Positions 1 to 5,636 are shown, counted from the stretch's first letter. The stretch: DNA of 5,780 bases from Bordetella parapertussis (GCA_945883615.1 CAMCYB010000074.1:1-5780), one strand, 5' to 3'. Translations and numbers: made by a program. Notes: a model not told the origin generated them from the sequence alone.

Positions 1-1
1 G

Positions 2-121
2 GTAGCTTGGTTTAATAACCAAAGGCTACTGAGTCGTATCGGGTATATTACTCCTGCTGAGGCAGAAGAAAATTACCATAAGCAACAAAGCATTAAGGCT
101 GTTGAGTGCCAATCACTTTAA
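2..121 (+). CDS. IS3-family transposase OrfB, C-terminal fragment
   Basis: The frame starting at base 2 reads 39 residues to a TAA at 119-121. It begins VAWFNNQRLLSRIGYITPAE and continues with an AEENYHKQ segment. The pattern 'W(F/Y)N..RL...(I/L)GY.(T/S)PAEAE..Y' is the characteristic C-terminal tail of the DDE integrase-type OrfB of IS3-family elements. It follows the catalytic core, which lies before the window. OrfB is normally made as an OrfAB fusion by programmed -1 frameshifting and acts in the cytoplasm as the transposase. The gene is cut only by the window edge; nothing visible suggests it is broken. The family is near-certain; the subgroup (IS3-like, as judged from the OrfA start at the far end of the window) is less so. 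Confidence 0.85.
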   Translation, partial: VAWFNNQRLLSRIGYITPAEAEENYHKQQSIKAVECQSL

Positions 122-497
122 CCAATCAACCTCCTCAAAACCCGGGGCACTTCAATATGGGGGTGGGGTGATATTTGCCGAACAAATTCCAGAAGCCGAC
201 TACGAGAAAATCATGGTGATCGATGCCCGCGATGCCGACCAGTTTGCCAAGGATCATATTCCGGGTGCAGTCAATCTTGAGTGGCGCAAGGTTTTGAACG
301 AACGCGAAAAAATACCCAAAGACAAAATGGTGCTGATCTATTGCAACTCTGGCAGCCTCTCAGCTCAGGCGGGGTTTGCCTTGCGTGTGGCAGGGTTCGA
401 GAACGTACGCATCTTGCAAGGTGGCTTTGAGGAATGGAAAGCCAAGGGTGGTTTGGAAGCCAACGCACGTGCCGCGGGTCAATCGCCTAAGGAATAG
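102..497 (+). CDS. Rhodanese-like sulfurtransferase, 5' end truncated by IS insertion
   Basis: This is a single rhodanese domain. The family moves sulfane sulfur (in some members selenium) through a persulfide on an active-site cysteine. Numbering from a TTG at 102, VIDARD...F..DHIPGAVNL (39-59) is the rhodanese entry motif, and Y-C81-N-S-G-S-L-S is the active-site loop with catalytic Cys81. ILQGGFEEWKAKGG (about 103-116) is the usual C-terminal motif. The first 17 codons are IS sequence; homology starts near codon 18 (156). The original start, probably with a signal peptide in this family, is therefore missing. Present starts could be TTG 102, GTG 168 (behind a G-rich stretch) or ATG 213, and none is convincing. 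The methyltransferase start follows 35 bp downstream on the same strand, likely the same operon. The core fold and the cysteine remain, so a cytosolic remnant could be active; it may equally be a pseudogene. Confidence 0.75.
   Translation: MSANHFNQSTSSKPGALQYGGGVIFAEQIPEADYEKIMVIDARDADQFAKDHIPGAVNLEWRKVLNEREKIPKDKMVLIYCNSGSLSAQAGFALRVAGFENVRILQGGFEEWKAKGGLEANARAAGQSPKE
130..154 (+). repeat. IS3-family terminal inverted repeat, right (IRR)
   Basis: Read from outside inward on the minus strand, this 25-bp end starts TGAAGT and continues GCCCCGGGTTTTGAGGAGG. The left end of the second element at 5634-5658 starts TGAATC and continues with the same 19 bases, so the two differ only at positions 5 and 6 of 25. 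TG...CA termini are the rule for IS3-family elements. This is the evidence that the two flanking elements are the same, or very close, IS type. Confidence 0.85.
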
Positions 498-532
498 CAA
501 ATAGCGCAGGCTCACAGACAAAGAAGATTGTG

Positions 533-1153
533 ATGCAAATAAAAGATCATTGGGAAAGCGTTTACGGCAAAAAGGGCTTCGACTCGGTGAGCTGGTACGC
601 ACCTCATCTGAACGAGTCGTTGCGACTAATAGAGCATCTCTGTCCAGACAAGGCGGCAGCCATTGTCGACATGGGCGGGGGCGAATCTACTCTGGTAGAT
701 GATCTGTTGCTTCGCCATTACCTCGATCTGACGGTGCTTGACATTTCGAATACAGCGATCGAATTTACCAAGCGTCGTCTCGGTGAAAATTCAAAGCGAG
801 TGAGTTGGTATATCGGAGACATCACTCAATATGATTTTGGAACCAAAAAGTTTGACCTTTGGCATGACCGCGCGGTATTTCATTTCCTAACGGATCCGGC
901 TGCCCAGCTGGCTTATGTCGAAACGGCTCGACGCGCTGTTAAGCCTGGTGGTTATGTGCTAATGGCCACCTTCGGCCCCAACGGCCCCTTGCAATGCAGT
1001 GGGTTTGATGTTGTTAGGTACGACGATCGGCGAATGCAACAGGCATTCGGTGAAGGTTTTCAGCTGCTGGGCAGTGAATTGATTGATCACCAAACCCCAA
1101 CTGGGCAAAGTCAGCAGTTCCTGTATTGCTGGTTTCAAGTCGTTCGTTCTTAA
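533..1153 (+). CDS. Class I SAM-dependent methyltransferase
   Basis: This 206-residue protein has a Rossmann-type methyltransferase fold. Motif I is IVDMGGGESTLVDDL (44-58), a GxG-type S-adenosylmethionine loop. The acidic residue of motif II is D70 (TVLDIS). GDITQYDF (95-102) is the adenine-contacting region, FDLWHDRAVFHFLT (107-120) is motif IV, and KPGGYVLMATF (137-147) is the post-motif strand. The N-terminal HWESVYGKKGFDSVSWY and the later GPLQCSG and QQFLYC segments mark a small family found next to rhodanese genes in some proteobacteria; the substrate is not known to me. ATG 533 is preferred; GTG 530 lies one codon upstream, and a purine-rich AAGAAG at 521-526 would serve either. The gene lies 35 bp after the rhodanese stop, so co-transcription is likely. 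A small-molecule thiol or chalcogen substrate is a guess from context only. Confidence 0.85.
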   Translation: MQIKDHWESVYGKKGFDSVSWYAPHLNESLRLIEHLCPDKAAAIVDMGGGESTLVDDLLLRHYLDLTVLDISNTAIEFTKRRLGENSKRVSWYIGDITQYDFGTKKFDLWHDRAVFHFLTDPAAQLAYVETARRAVKPGGYVLMATFGPNGPLQCSGFDVVRYDDRRMQQAFGEGFQLLGSELIDHQTPTGQSQQFLYCWFQVVRS

Positions 1154-1164
1154 GCAGGGAGAAA

Positions 1165-1201
1165 AAAGGGTGATTGTTGGCGCCGGATAAATTGACCCTT
1201 T
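1165..1201 (-). terminator. Possible rho-independent terminator for the minus-strand gene
   Basis: AAAGGGT (1165-1171) and ACCCTTT (1195-1201) form a perfect 7-bp stem around a 23-base loop containing the palindrome GGCGCC. Read on the minus strand, the descending arm runs straight into six T residues (complement of A1162-A1167), as expected for a terminator downstream of the PNPOx-like gene. The plus strand has no T-run after the stem, so it would not work well for the methyltransferase. The large loop and modest GC make it weak, and it lies about 105 bases beyond the stop codon. Confidence 0.35.
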
Positions 1202-1216
1202 GGGGGCTTAAGATTT

Positions 1217-1313
1217 CCCTGACAGCGAATAAATGAAACAATAAAGCTCTCTTCAAAAAGCGGTGCGGGGACCCTTGAGAGGTTTTGTGCAATAACGCAC
1301 AGAGCTGTCAGGG
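1217..1313. repeat. Long-range inverted repeat enclosing two small hairpins
   Basis: CCCTGACAGC (1217-1226) and GCTGTCAGGG (1304-1313) are perfect 10-bp inverted arms 77 bases apart. Between them lie CTCTC (1247-1251) with GAGAG (1277-1281), and TGTGC (1286-1290) with GCACA (1297-1301), the latter around a six-base loop. A single strand could fold as a closed junction with two side arms. The right arm includes the stop codon of the minus-strand flavoprotein gene (TGA at 1310-1308), so the element would sit in its mRNA 3' end, or in the 3' UTR of the convergent methyltransferase gene. It could be a 3'-end stabiliser or processing site, or the remnant of a small inverted-repeat element. It is not a standard terminator, since no T-run follows it. 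Confidence 0.5.
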
Positions 1314-1868
1314 CTTTAACCAAGCCCACGTATCAGCCTTTAACTTGGCACGTCGGTGATTGTCTCGGGCCAATTCCAGCCAATCCATTTCAATGACCGT
1401 GCCGCTCACGACAGCGAAGTGGGTTTCATCACTCGCAATTGTTGCTGTCGCTTTATCAGCATTCAACAATGCGCCCGGCGCTTCTGCACCCAAATAGTCA
1501 CGCGCGGCCGGTGATTGTTTAACAGACTGCCAAAGCTTTTGAACATAAGGGCTCTCGGTCGCAACCGATGCCGTCACCGTAACGCGAAGCTGCCAATGCA
1601 AGCGCTCACTCCAAAACACAAACTGTGCTCGGGGCTGATGCGCCAAATCGAGCACTTTTTGACTGCGACGATCGGTATAAATCTCTAAAACACCCGTCGC
1701 AGCATCCACCCGGCGCAGCACCACCGTTCTGGCATTCACGAACCCGTCTGCGCTAGCGGTCGCTAACACTGGGGTACGCCAAGCATGATGCCTGTCTTGA
1801 CTGGCTCGCCCAAGCTCTTTCCAGATCTGTTGGCGAATTTCCTCGGGTGTTTCAAAGTGTGTTTGCAT
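1308..1868 (-). CDS. Pyridoxamine 5'-phosphate oxidase-like FMN-binding protein
   Basis: This 186-residue protein has the split-barrel flavin fold of the PNPOx superfamily. Family members bind FMN and either oxidise pyridoxamine/pyridoxine phosphate or act as general flavin reductases. Visible features are a helical N-terminus (MQTHFETPEEIRQQIWKEL), the strand TPVLATASADG (32-42), and the phosphate-contacting RTVVLRRVD (47-55). YTDRRSQKVLDL (64-75), the SERLHWQLRV strand (87-96), and DWLELARDNHRRA (162-174) near the C-terminus follow. It looks like the divergent cyanobacterial/proteobacterial 'PNPOx-like' subgroup rather than canonical PdxH, so I assign no gene name. The frame is open 25 codons further upstream, but those residues are not family-like; ATG at 1868-1866 is preferred although no clear Shine-Dalgarno is seen (a T-rich run precedes it). 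It converges with the methyltransferase and diverges from selD. Confidence 0.82.
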   Translation of the reverse strand: MQTHFETPEEIRQQIWKELGRASQDRHHAWRTPVLATASADGFVNARTVVLRRVDAATGVLEIYTDRRSQKVLDLAHQPRAQFVFWSERLHWQLRVTVTASVATESPYVQKLWQSVKQSPAARDYLGAEAPGALLNADKATATIASDETHFAVVSGTVIEMDWLELARDNHRRAKLKADTWAWLKP

Positions 1869-2597
1869 GGGAAAAAAAGGATAGTGAGAACAGAGAATTG
1901 CGTTTTTAACCAAATTGATTGGCAAAAAAGAGTAACAAACCAAAAAGCCTCAAAACACAACAACCTTCAAATAGAAAAGCGACATGATGCGTCGCAATTC
2001 ACCAACAGGCATACAAGCCCTTAATGATAAAAGTTATTTGAATAAATGTAGTTGACAAGCGTCAACAACAACCAAGCGCAAAATTAGCTAAAACCAATTA
2101 ACTATCGTTGATCCATAAATATGGCGCCTCAACAGACGAAGAATTTAGGGGTATGAGCATCTAAATTAATTGCCACCGGCTTACGTGATGACAGGTCAAT
2201 CAGTACCTATTTGCACACATCATTTTGAAATTTAAGCTGCGTTTAATAAGTCACCAAACCATTAATGAACGCATGGTTATGGCGCGATTTTTATGGGTAT
2301 ACTCGGCTTATTAATTGACCATATTTTTAAATTCCCATAGGTTTGGAGCCCTTCGCAATTGATGACAATTTCTTCTTTGCGTACCCACTCGCAACCCATG
2401 TTTAATTACTGCAGTGACCACTTTTTATTTAGCTTTGATCCTGACGCAGTTACTGGTGTTAGCTTTAAACACATTTTTTCAACTAATTCAAACGCCAACC
2501 TTATGATGCAGTCAATATTTAAAAAATACGCCACAACCCGTTTGGCATTGCGCCACTGTTGTGCGTCTGCGATCGGGTTGCGGAAAGCAGTCATGTC
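1869..2597. other. AT-rich divergent intergenic region with small inverted repeats
   Basis: About 730 bp lie between the divergent flavoprotein gene and selD, clearly richer in A+T than the genes around it. I find no recognisable conserved protein or RNA gene here. Short perfect inverted repeats are GCGAC/GTCGC (1979-1983, 1991-1995), GTTGAC/GTCAAC (2051-2056, 2061-2066), AACCAT/ATGGTT (2257-2262, 2273-2278) and TATGGG/CCCATA (2292-2297, 2334-2339). Possible promoter elements reading toward selD are a TATACT -10-like hexamer at 2298-2303, with no good -35, and a TTGACC at 2315-2320, with no good -10 at the right spacing. A low-confidence small ORF fills 2362-2601. A long leader for selD or a decayed gene are both possible. 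Confidence 0.5.
2051..2066. promoter_or_regulatory. Perfect 6-bp inverted repeat, possible operator
   Basis: GTTGAC-AAGC-GTCAAC is a perfect dyad with a four-base centre, in the divergent intergenic region about 180 bp upstream of the flavoprotein start and about 530 bp upstream of selD. It contains a TTGACA on the plus strand, but no suitable -10 hexamer follows at 16-18 bp. Dyads of this size are common operator shapes for small HTH regulators, but the motif is short enough to arise by chance, and no regulator gene is visible in the window. Confidence 0.25.
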
Positions 2598-2601
2598 ATG
2601 A
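2362..2601 (+). CDS. Possible small protein overlapping the selD start (hypothetical)
   Basis: An open frame of 79 codons starts at ATG 2362 (or TTG 2359) with GGAG at 2345-2348, 10-13 bases upstream. It ends in a TGA at 2599-2601 that overlaps the selD ATG (2598-2600) as ATGA, the classic arrangement for translational coupling. The product would be a soluble protein rich in serine, histidine, phenylalanine and cysteine, with a basic C-terminal third containing a Cys-Cys pair. I recognise no family, no signal peptide and no membrane segment. The composition is not strongly coding-like, and the region around it is AT-rich and otherwise empty, so this may be a chance frame or a leader peptide. 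It is included because of the coupling geometry. Confidence 0.25.
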   Translation: MTISSLRTHSQPMFNYCSDHFLFSFDPDAVTGVSFKHIFSTNSNANLMMQSIFKKYATTRLALRHCCASAIGLRKAVMS

Positions 2602-4877
2602 AACAAATCACGCAACCGATCTTACGCGATATCGTACTGGTCGGTGGCGGCCACACTCATGTGGGTGTGCTCCGTAATTTTGCGATGAATCCGATGCCAG
2701 GCGTGCGTTTGACCGTGGTCTGCCGCGACACGCACACACCCTACTCTGGCATGCTGCCGGGCTATGTGGCGGGTCATTACACTTACGATGAGGTGCACAT
2801 CGATTTGCGCCGGTTGGCTGAGTTTGCCGGTGCGCGGTTTTTTCGTAGTGAAGTCGTGGGCCTTGATCGTCAAGCCCATCAGGTTCTGTGCAGTGACCGC
2901 CCAGCAGTACGTTACGACCGGCTCTCGATCAACATTGGCTCCACCCCCAAGCTCAACGACGCGGGTGGTCAGGGTACGCGAGCCGTTGCTGTCAAACCCA
3001 TCCGGCAATTTAATGAACGATGGCTTGCCCTACTGGCGAGGGTGCAGACGCGACCCGGACCAATGCATATTGCCTTAGTGGGCGGTGGCGCGGGCGGTGT
3101 CGAACTGCTACTTGCCATGCAGCATCGGTTGCGCCATGAACTGAGTCTTCTTGGCCAAGACCCCAATGCGCTTAAGTTCAGTTTATTCACCCGCGGTGCC
3201 AGCGTCTTGCCAACGCACAATCGCTCAGTGCAGCAGCGCTTTACGCGCACGCTTCGATCCCGTGGTGTGGCCCTGCATGTTAATGCAGCCGTTACCGCCG
3301 TAGACGATCAGGGCTTTACGACCATTGATGGCAAACACCATCTGGCCGATGAAGTCATTTGGGTCACCCGAGCCCGTGGTGCAGACTGGCTCAAAGACAC
3401 GGGTCTGGCGCTCGATGCCGATGGGTTTATTGAGGTGACTGACACACTGCAAACAGTTACCGATGCTGATATTTTTGCCGCCGGTGACATTGCCACTATG
3501 GTCAACCATCCGCGAGAAAAAGCCGGTGTTTTTGCCGTGCGTCAAGGCCCGCCGCTGGCGCGCAACCTGCGCTTAACACTTGAAGACAAGCCGCTGCGCG
3601 ACTACCACCCGCAACGCAAATGGCTGGCACTGATCAGCACTGGCGACCGATACGCAGTGGCTTCGCGCGGTGGTTTTTCTGCGGCAGGCGCTTGGCTATG
3701 GCGCTGGAAAGACCACATCGACCGGCGGTTTATGGCCAAGTTTAATGACTTACCCGCCATGCAAGACAAGGCCAGCGCATTGCCCCAATCAGCAGTGGCG
3801 TTGGCCGGCGAAGAAGCCCAGCAGGCCATTTCAGCCATTGCCATGCGTTGTGGCGGCTGTGGCGCAAAAGTCGGTGCCTCAACGCTCTCTCGGGCATTGG
3901 GCGCGCTACGCCCAGTCGAGCGCAACGACGTGGTGATCGGCCTGCACGCGCCCGATGATGCCGCAGTCGTTCGTGTACCCCCTGGCAAAGCCATGGTGCA
4001 CTCTGTTGACTTCTTTCGCTCGTTCATTGATGACCCGTACATCTTTGGTCAAATTGCCGCCAACCACGCGCTAGGCGATATTTTTGCCATGGGCGCCGAA
4101 GCCCAATCAGCAACTGCCATTGCTACCGTCCCGCAAGGCCTCGAATCGAAAGTTGAAGACACCCTGTTTCAGATGATGTCAGGTGCTTTAGAGATACTTA
4201 ACGACGCCAACTGTGCGCTGGTTGGAGGGCACACCGGTGAAGGCCAAGAACTTGCGCTGGGTTTTGCGATCAATGGCTTGATTGACGATCAGCCAGATAA
4301 AATCATGCGCAAAGGGGGTATGCGTTCAGGCGACGTTTTAATTCTGACAAAGCCGATCGGCACAGGCACCTTGTTTGCTGCTCACGCGCGTCTTCAAGCC
4401 AAGGGACATTGGATTGATGACGCCTTACAATCGATGCGCCACTCTAATCGTTTGGCGGCCGACTGCCTGCGTCGGTTCGGGGTTACCGCTTGCACCGATT
4501 TGACTGGTTTTGGGTTGCTGGGGCACTTGGTCGAAATGACACGACCCTCTGAAGTTGACGCCACCATTTATTTGTCTGCGCTGCCGGTCCTAGACGGCGC
4601 AGAACAAACCGTGGCTGCTGGCATCTTGAGTTCTTTACAACCGGCCAACGTACGTTTGCGCCGGGCGATTCACAGCCCTGAAGCGATGGTCAAACACCCG
4701 CGCTACCCCTTGATATTTGACCCACAAACTGCGGGCGGCTTGTTGGCCAGCGTCCCTGCCGACAAAGCCGATGCGTGTGTGCTCGAACTCATCTCGCTAG
4801 GTTACCCGCGCACGAGCATCATTGGCGCCATCTACCCGCAGGGCGATGCCCTTGAACCGATTTCGCTCAAAGGCTAA
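2598..4877 (+). CDS. selD: Selenide, water dikinase (SelD) with N-terminal FAD/NAD(P)H oxidoreductase domain
   Basis: This 759-residue two-domain protein makes selenophosphate from selenide and ATP. Residues 1 to about 390 are a pyridine-nucleotide disulfide-oxidoreductase-type flavoprotein (NDH-2-like). The FAD loop is IVLVGGGHTHVG (12-23), the NAD(P) loop is IALVGGGAGGVE (G162-G167), and DIFAAGDIA is the second FAD motif; no CxxC redox pair is seen. From about 410 the SelD domain follows. RCGGCGAKVG carries C418, C421 and K424, with C421-x-x-K424 aligning to E. coli Cys17/Lys20, so it uses Cys, not selenocysteine. PDDAAV (D453-D454), VDFF (D471), GDIFAMG (D494), GGHTGEG (H545), CTDLTGFGLLGH (D634) and FDPQTAGGLL complete the domain. 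The fusion is known in several phyla; the flavin domain may supply reduced selenium. ATG 2598 has GGAAAG at 2582-2587; the frame is open 13 codons further upstream without homology. The stop overlaps the convergent senB-like gene by 11 bp. All key residues are present, so it is probably functional. The selenoneine paralogue name senC is also possible. Confidence 0.93.
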   Translation: MKQITQPILRDIVLVGGGHTHVGVLRNFAMNPMPGVRLTVVCRDTHTPYSGMLPGYVAGHYTYDEVHIDLRRLAEFAGARFFRSEVVGLDRQAHQVLCSDRPAVRYDRLSINIGSTPKLNDAGGQGTRAVAVKPIRQFNERWLALLARVQTRPGPMHIALVGGGAGGVELLLAMQHRLRHELSLLGQDPNALKFSLFTRGASVLPTHNRSVQQRFTRTLRSRGVALHVNAAVTAVDDQGFTTIDGKHHLADEVIWVTRARGADWLKDTGLALDADGFIEVTDTLQTVTDADIFAAGDIATMVNHPREKAGVFAVRQGPPLARNLRLTLEDKPLRDYHPQRKWLALISTGDRYAVASRGGFSAAGAWLWRWKDHIDRRFMAKFNDLPAMQDKASALPQSAVALAGEEAQQAISAIAMRCGGCGAKVGASTLSRALGALRPVERNDVVIGLHAPDDAAVVRVPPGKAMVHSVDFFRSFIDDPYIFGQIAANHALGDIFAMGAEAQSATAIATVPQGLESKVEDTLFQMMSGALEILNDANCALVGGHTGEGQELALGFAINGLIDDQPDKIMRKGGMRSGDVLILTKPIGTGTLFAAHARLQAKGHWIDDALQSMRHSNRLAADCLRRFGVTACTDLTGFGLLGHLVEMTRPSEVDATIYLSALPVLDGAEQTVAAGILSSLQPANVRLRRAIHSPEAMVKHPRYPLIFDPQTAGGLLASVPADKADACVLELISLGYPRTSIIGAIYPQGDALEPISLKG

Positions 4878-5110
4878 GCCCTTGAATCACTGCCAACAAA
4901 GCCGCTTGCTCAGCCTCTGGCGTGTGGCGAGGCGCCAAAGCCCGACACTTGTCGGTCAACATGGCCCGAAATGCCAAGTCAGACTCAAAGCGTGCCATCA
5001 ACACCGCCAAGGCAGCCGAATCACCGGTTGGGAAAAGGCCGGGATAGTCTTGCCCGAGCAACCCCGTGTTACCCGCAATATCGCTGGCGATTGGGTATTT
5101 CAGGGCATCG
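4867..5110 (-). pseudogene. senB: SenB-like selenosugar synthase/glycosyltransferase, C-terminal remnant cut by IS21-family element
   Basis: The minus strand encodes the last 80 residues of a GT-B (family 4-like) glycosyltransferase, ending with TGA at 4869-4867. Visible are YPIASDIAGNTGLLGQDYPG, where IASxIxGNxGLLG is the nucleotide-sugar-site strand-loop, then FPTGDSAALAVLM and a terminal helix ALAPRHTPEAEQAALLAVI. This layout (GN-G-LG-DYPG-FP-GD...C-APxxxPxxE) fits, from memory, the TIGR04348 group. That group includes SenB, which joins selenophosphate to a UDP-sugar in selenoneine biosynthesis. A neighbouring SelD supports this; a plain GT4 remains possible. Everything upstream, including the rest of the catalytic domain, is displaced by the IS. 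The in-frame ATG at 5121-5119 and three following codons come from the IS end, so no active enzyme is expected. The gene converges with selD, whereas sen genes usually run together. Confidence 0.62.
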
Positions 5111-5194
5111 TGACCGGTCATTTCAGCGTAACGTGACCGGTGATTTCATAAAAGCGTGACCGGTGATTTCAAATCATCGTGACCGATGTGGTGC
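5109..5194 (+). repeat. Terminal repeats of IS21-family element, 23-bp period
   Basis: The 17-base unit CGTGACCGGTGATTTCA occurs at 5132-5148 and 5155-5171 exactly, and at 5109-5125 with one mismatch (C for G at 5119). A fourth partial copy (CGTGACCGATG) starts at 5178. The starts are spaced exactly 23 bp apart, about two helical turns. Multiple directly repeated sequences at the ends are typical of IS21-family elements and are taken as IstA binding sites. Confidence 0.85.
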
Positions 5195-5633
5195 TGTTGC
5201 ATAGTAGTTAAAGGTAGCCTGTTTATTTTTTATAAGCGAGCAGGTGATGCCTCAGGACAAACTATCTATGCGCAAAATAAGAGATGTACTTCGATACCGC
5301 TTTGACGCCCAATTAAGCTTGGAGGCCACTGCGCGTGCACTACAAATATCTAAGGGCGTGGTTGCCAAATACGTCAAGTTGGCCGCCGCTGCAGGGATCA
5401 GCTGGCCTATTTCAGATGAACTCAGTGACCACGATCTTGAGCATCTTTTAAAACGCCAAGAGGCTTTTAAAGAGCCCACTTACGTTGAGCCTGACCACGC
5501 GCAAACACATCAAGAACTTAAAAAGAAAGGCGTCACACTGCTTTTGCTATGGGAAGAATATCAACTCACAGCAGGCACACGGGCCTACCAATACACCTCG
5601 TTTTGTAATCACTACCGTGCTTGGGCCTCAAAG
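5109..5633 (+). mobile_element. IS21-family insertion sequence, left end (interrupted)
   Basis: The left terminus carries tandem transposase-binding repeats followed by the start of istA, the standard IS21-family layout (terminal repeats, istA, istB). The outer edge is set where the glycosyltransferase homology ends and the first repeat begins, with TG at 5111-5112 as the likely terminal dinucleotide; an uncertainty of a few bases remains. The element has inserted into the senB-like gene and has itself been interrupted after base 5633 by an IS3-family element, so istB and the right end are not visible. It cannot move on its own from this copy unless the rest is restored. Confidence 0.8.
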
Positions 5634-5636
5634 TGA
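5247..5636 (+). pseudogene. istA: IS21-family transposase IstA, N-terminal fragment truncated by IS3 insertion
   Basis: 129 residues from ATG 5247 (GTG 5244 is one codon upstream; GCGAG at 5236-5240 is a plausible ribosome site). The N-terminus MPQDKLSMRKIRDVLRYRFD followed by SLEATARALQISKGVVAKYVKLAAAAG is the IstA helix-turn-helix that recognises the element ends. A Y.EPDHAQTHQELKKKGVTLLLLWEEY segment and YQYTSFCNHYRAWASK follow, matching the family up to just before the catalytic DDE domain. IstA is normally about 500 residues. Here the frame stops at TGA 5634-5636, and that TGA is the first three bases of the inserted IS3-family element, not a native stop. The fragment keeps DNA binding but lacks catalysis; if made, it could only occupy the ends as an inhibitor (inference). 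Confidence 0.88.

Larger units (their letters stand above)
1..154 (+). mobile_element. IS3-family insertion sequence, right end (partial)
   Basis: This is the right-hand end of an IS3-family element that begins before the window. It holds the last 39 codons of the orfB transposase, eight bases of spacer, and a terminal inverted repeat ending in CA at 153-154. The outer boundary at 154 is inferred from the CA terminus and from a 23/25 match between this end (reverse-complemented) and the left end of the second IS3-family element at 5634-5658. The element lies just upstream of, and appears to have truncated, the rhodanese-like gene. The target duplication cannot be checked because the other side of the element is outside the window. 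Confidence 0.85.

Noticed and set aside
1217..1320. Integron attC recombination site
   Set aside because: The size and imperfect-palindrome look are similar, but the required RYYYAAC and GTTRRRY end boxes are not present in the right places (GTTAAAG fails the last position), and no integrase or cassette series is visible.
1869..1943. Longer N-terminus for the PNPOx-like protein (start at 1943)
   Set aside because: The extra 25 residues are hydrophobic and AT-rich with no family similarity, and ATG 1868 starts right at the expected N-terminal helix.
1785..2024. Plus-strand 79-codon frame over the flavoprotein start
   Set aside because: Half of it is antisense to the conserved N-terminus of the PNPOx-like gene and the rest is AT-rich, low-complexity sequence with no family resemblance.
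3843..3869. Selenocysteine (recoded UGA) in SelD
   Set aside because: The active-site position aligned to E. coli Cys17 is encoded by TGT, an ordinary cysteine codon, and no in-frame TGA or SECIS-like hairpin is needed.
3602..4042. Minus-strand 146-codon frame inside selD
   Set aside because: It lies antisense to strongly conserved SelD motifs, is rich in Ser/Ala/Pro/Arg as expected for a shadow frame of a GC-rich gene, and matches no family.
4822..5136. Plus-strand 104-codon frame across the selD end and IS21 edge
   Set aside because: It spans the junction of unrelated DNA (selD end, antisense senB, IS21 repeats), so it cannot be an ancestral gene; the minus-strand frame has clear glycosyltransferase motifs instead.
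5109..5194. CRISPR-like short repeat array
   Set aside because: The repeats are regular, but the 17-base unit leaves only 6-base spacers, and istA follows directly. IS21 terminal repeats explain it fully.
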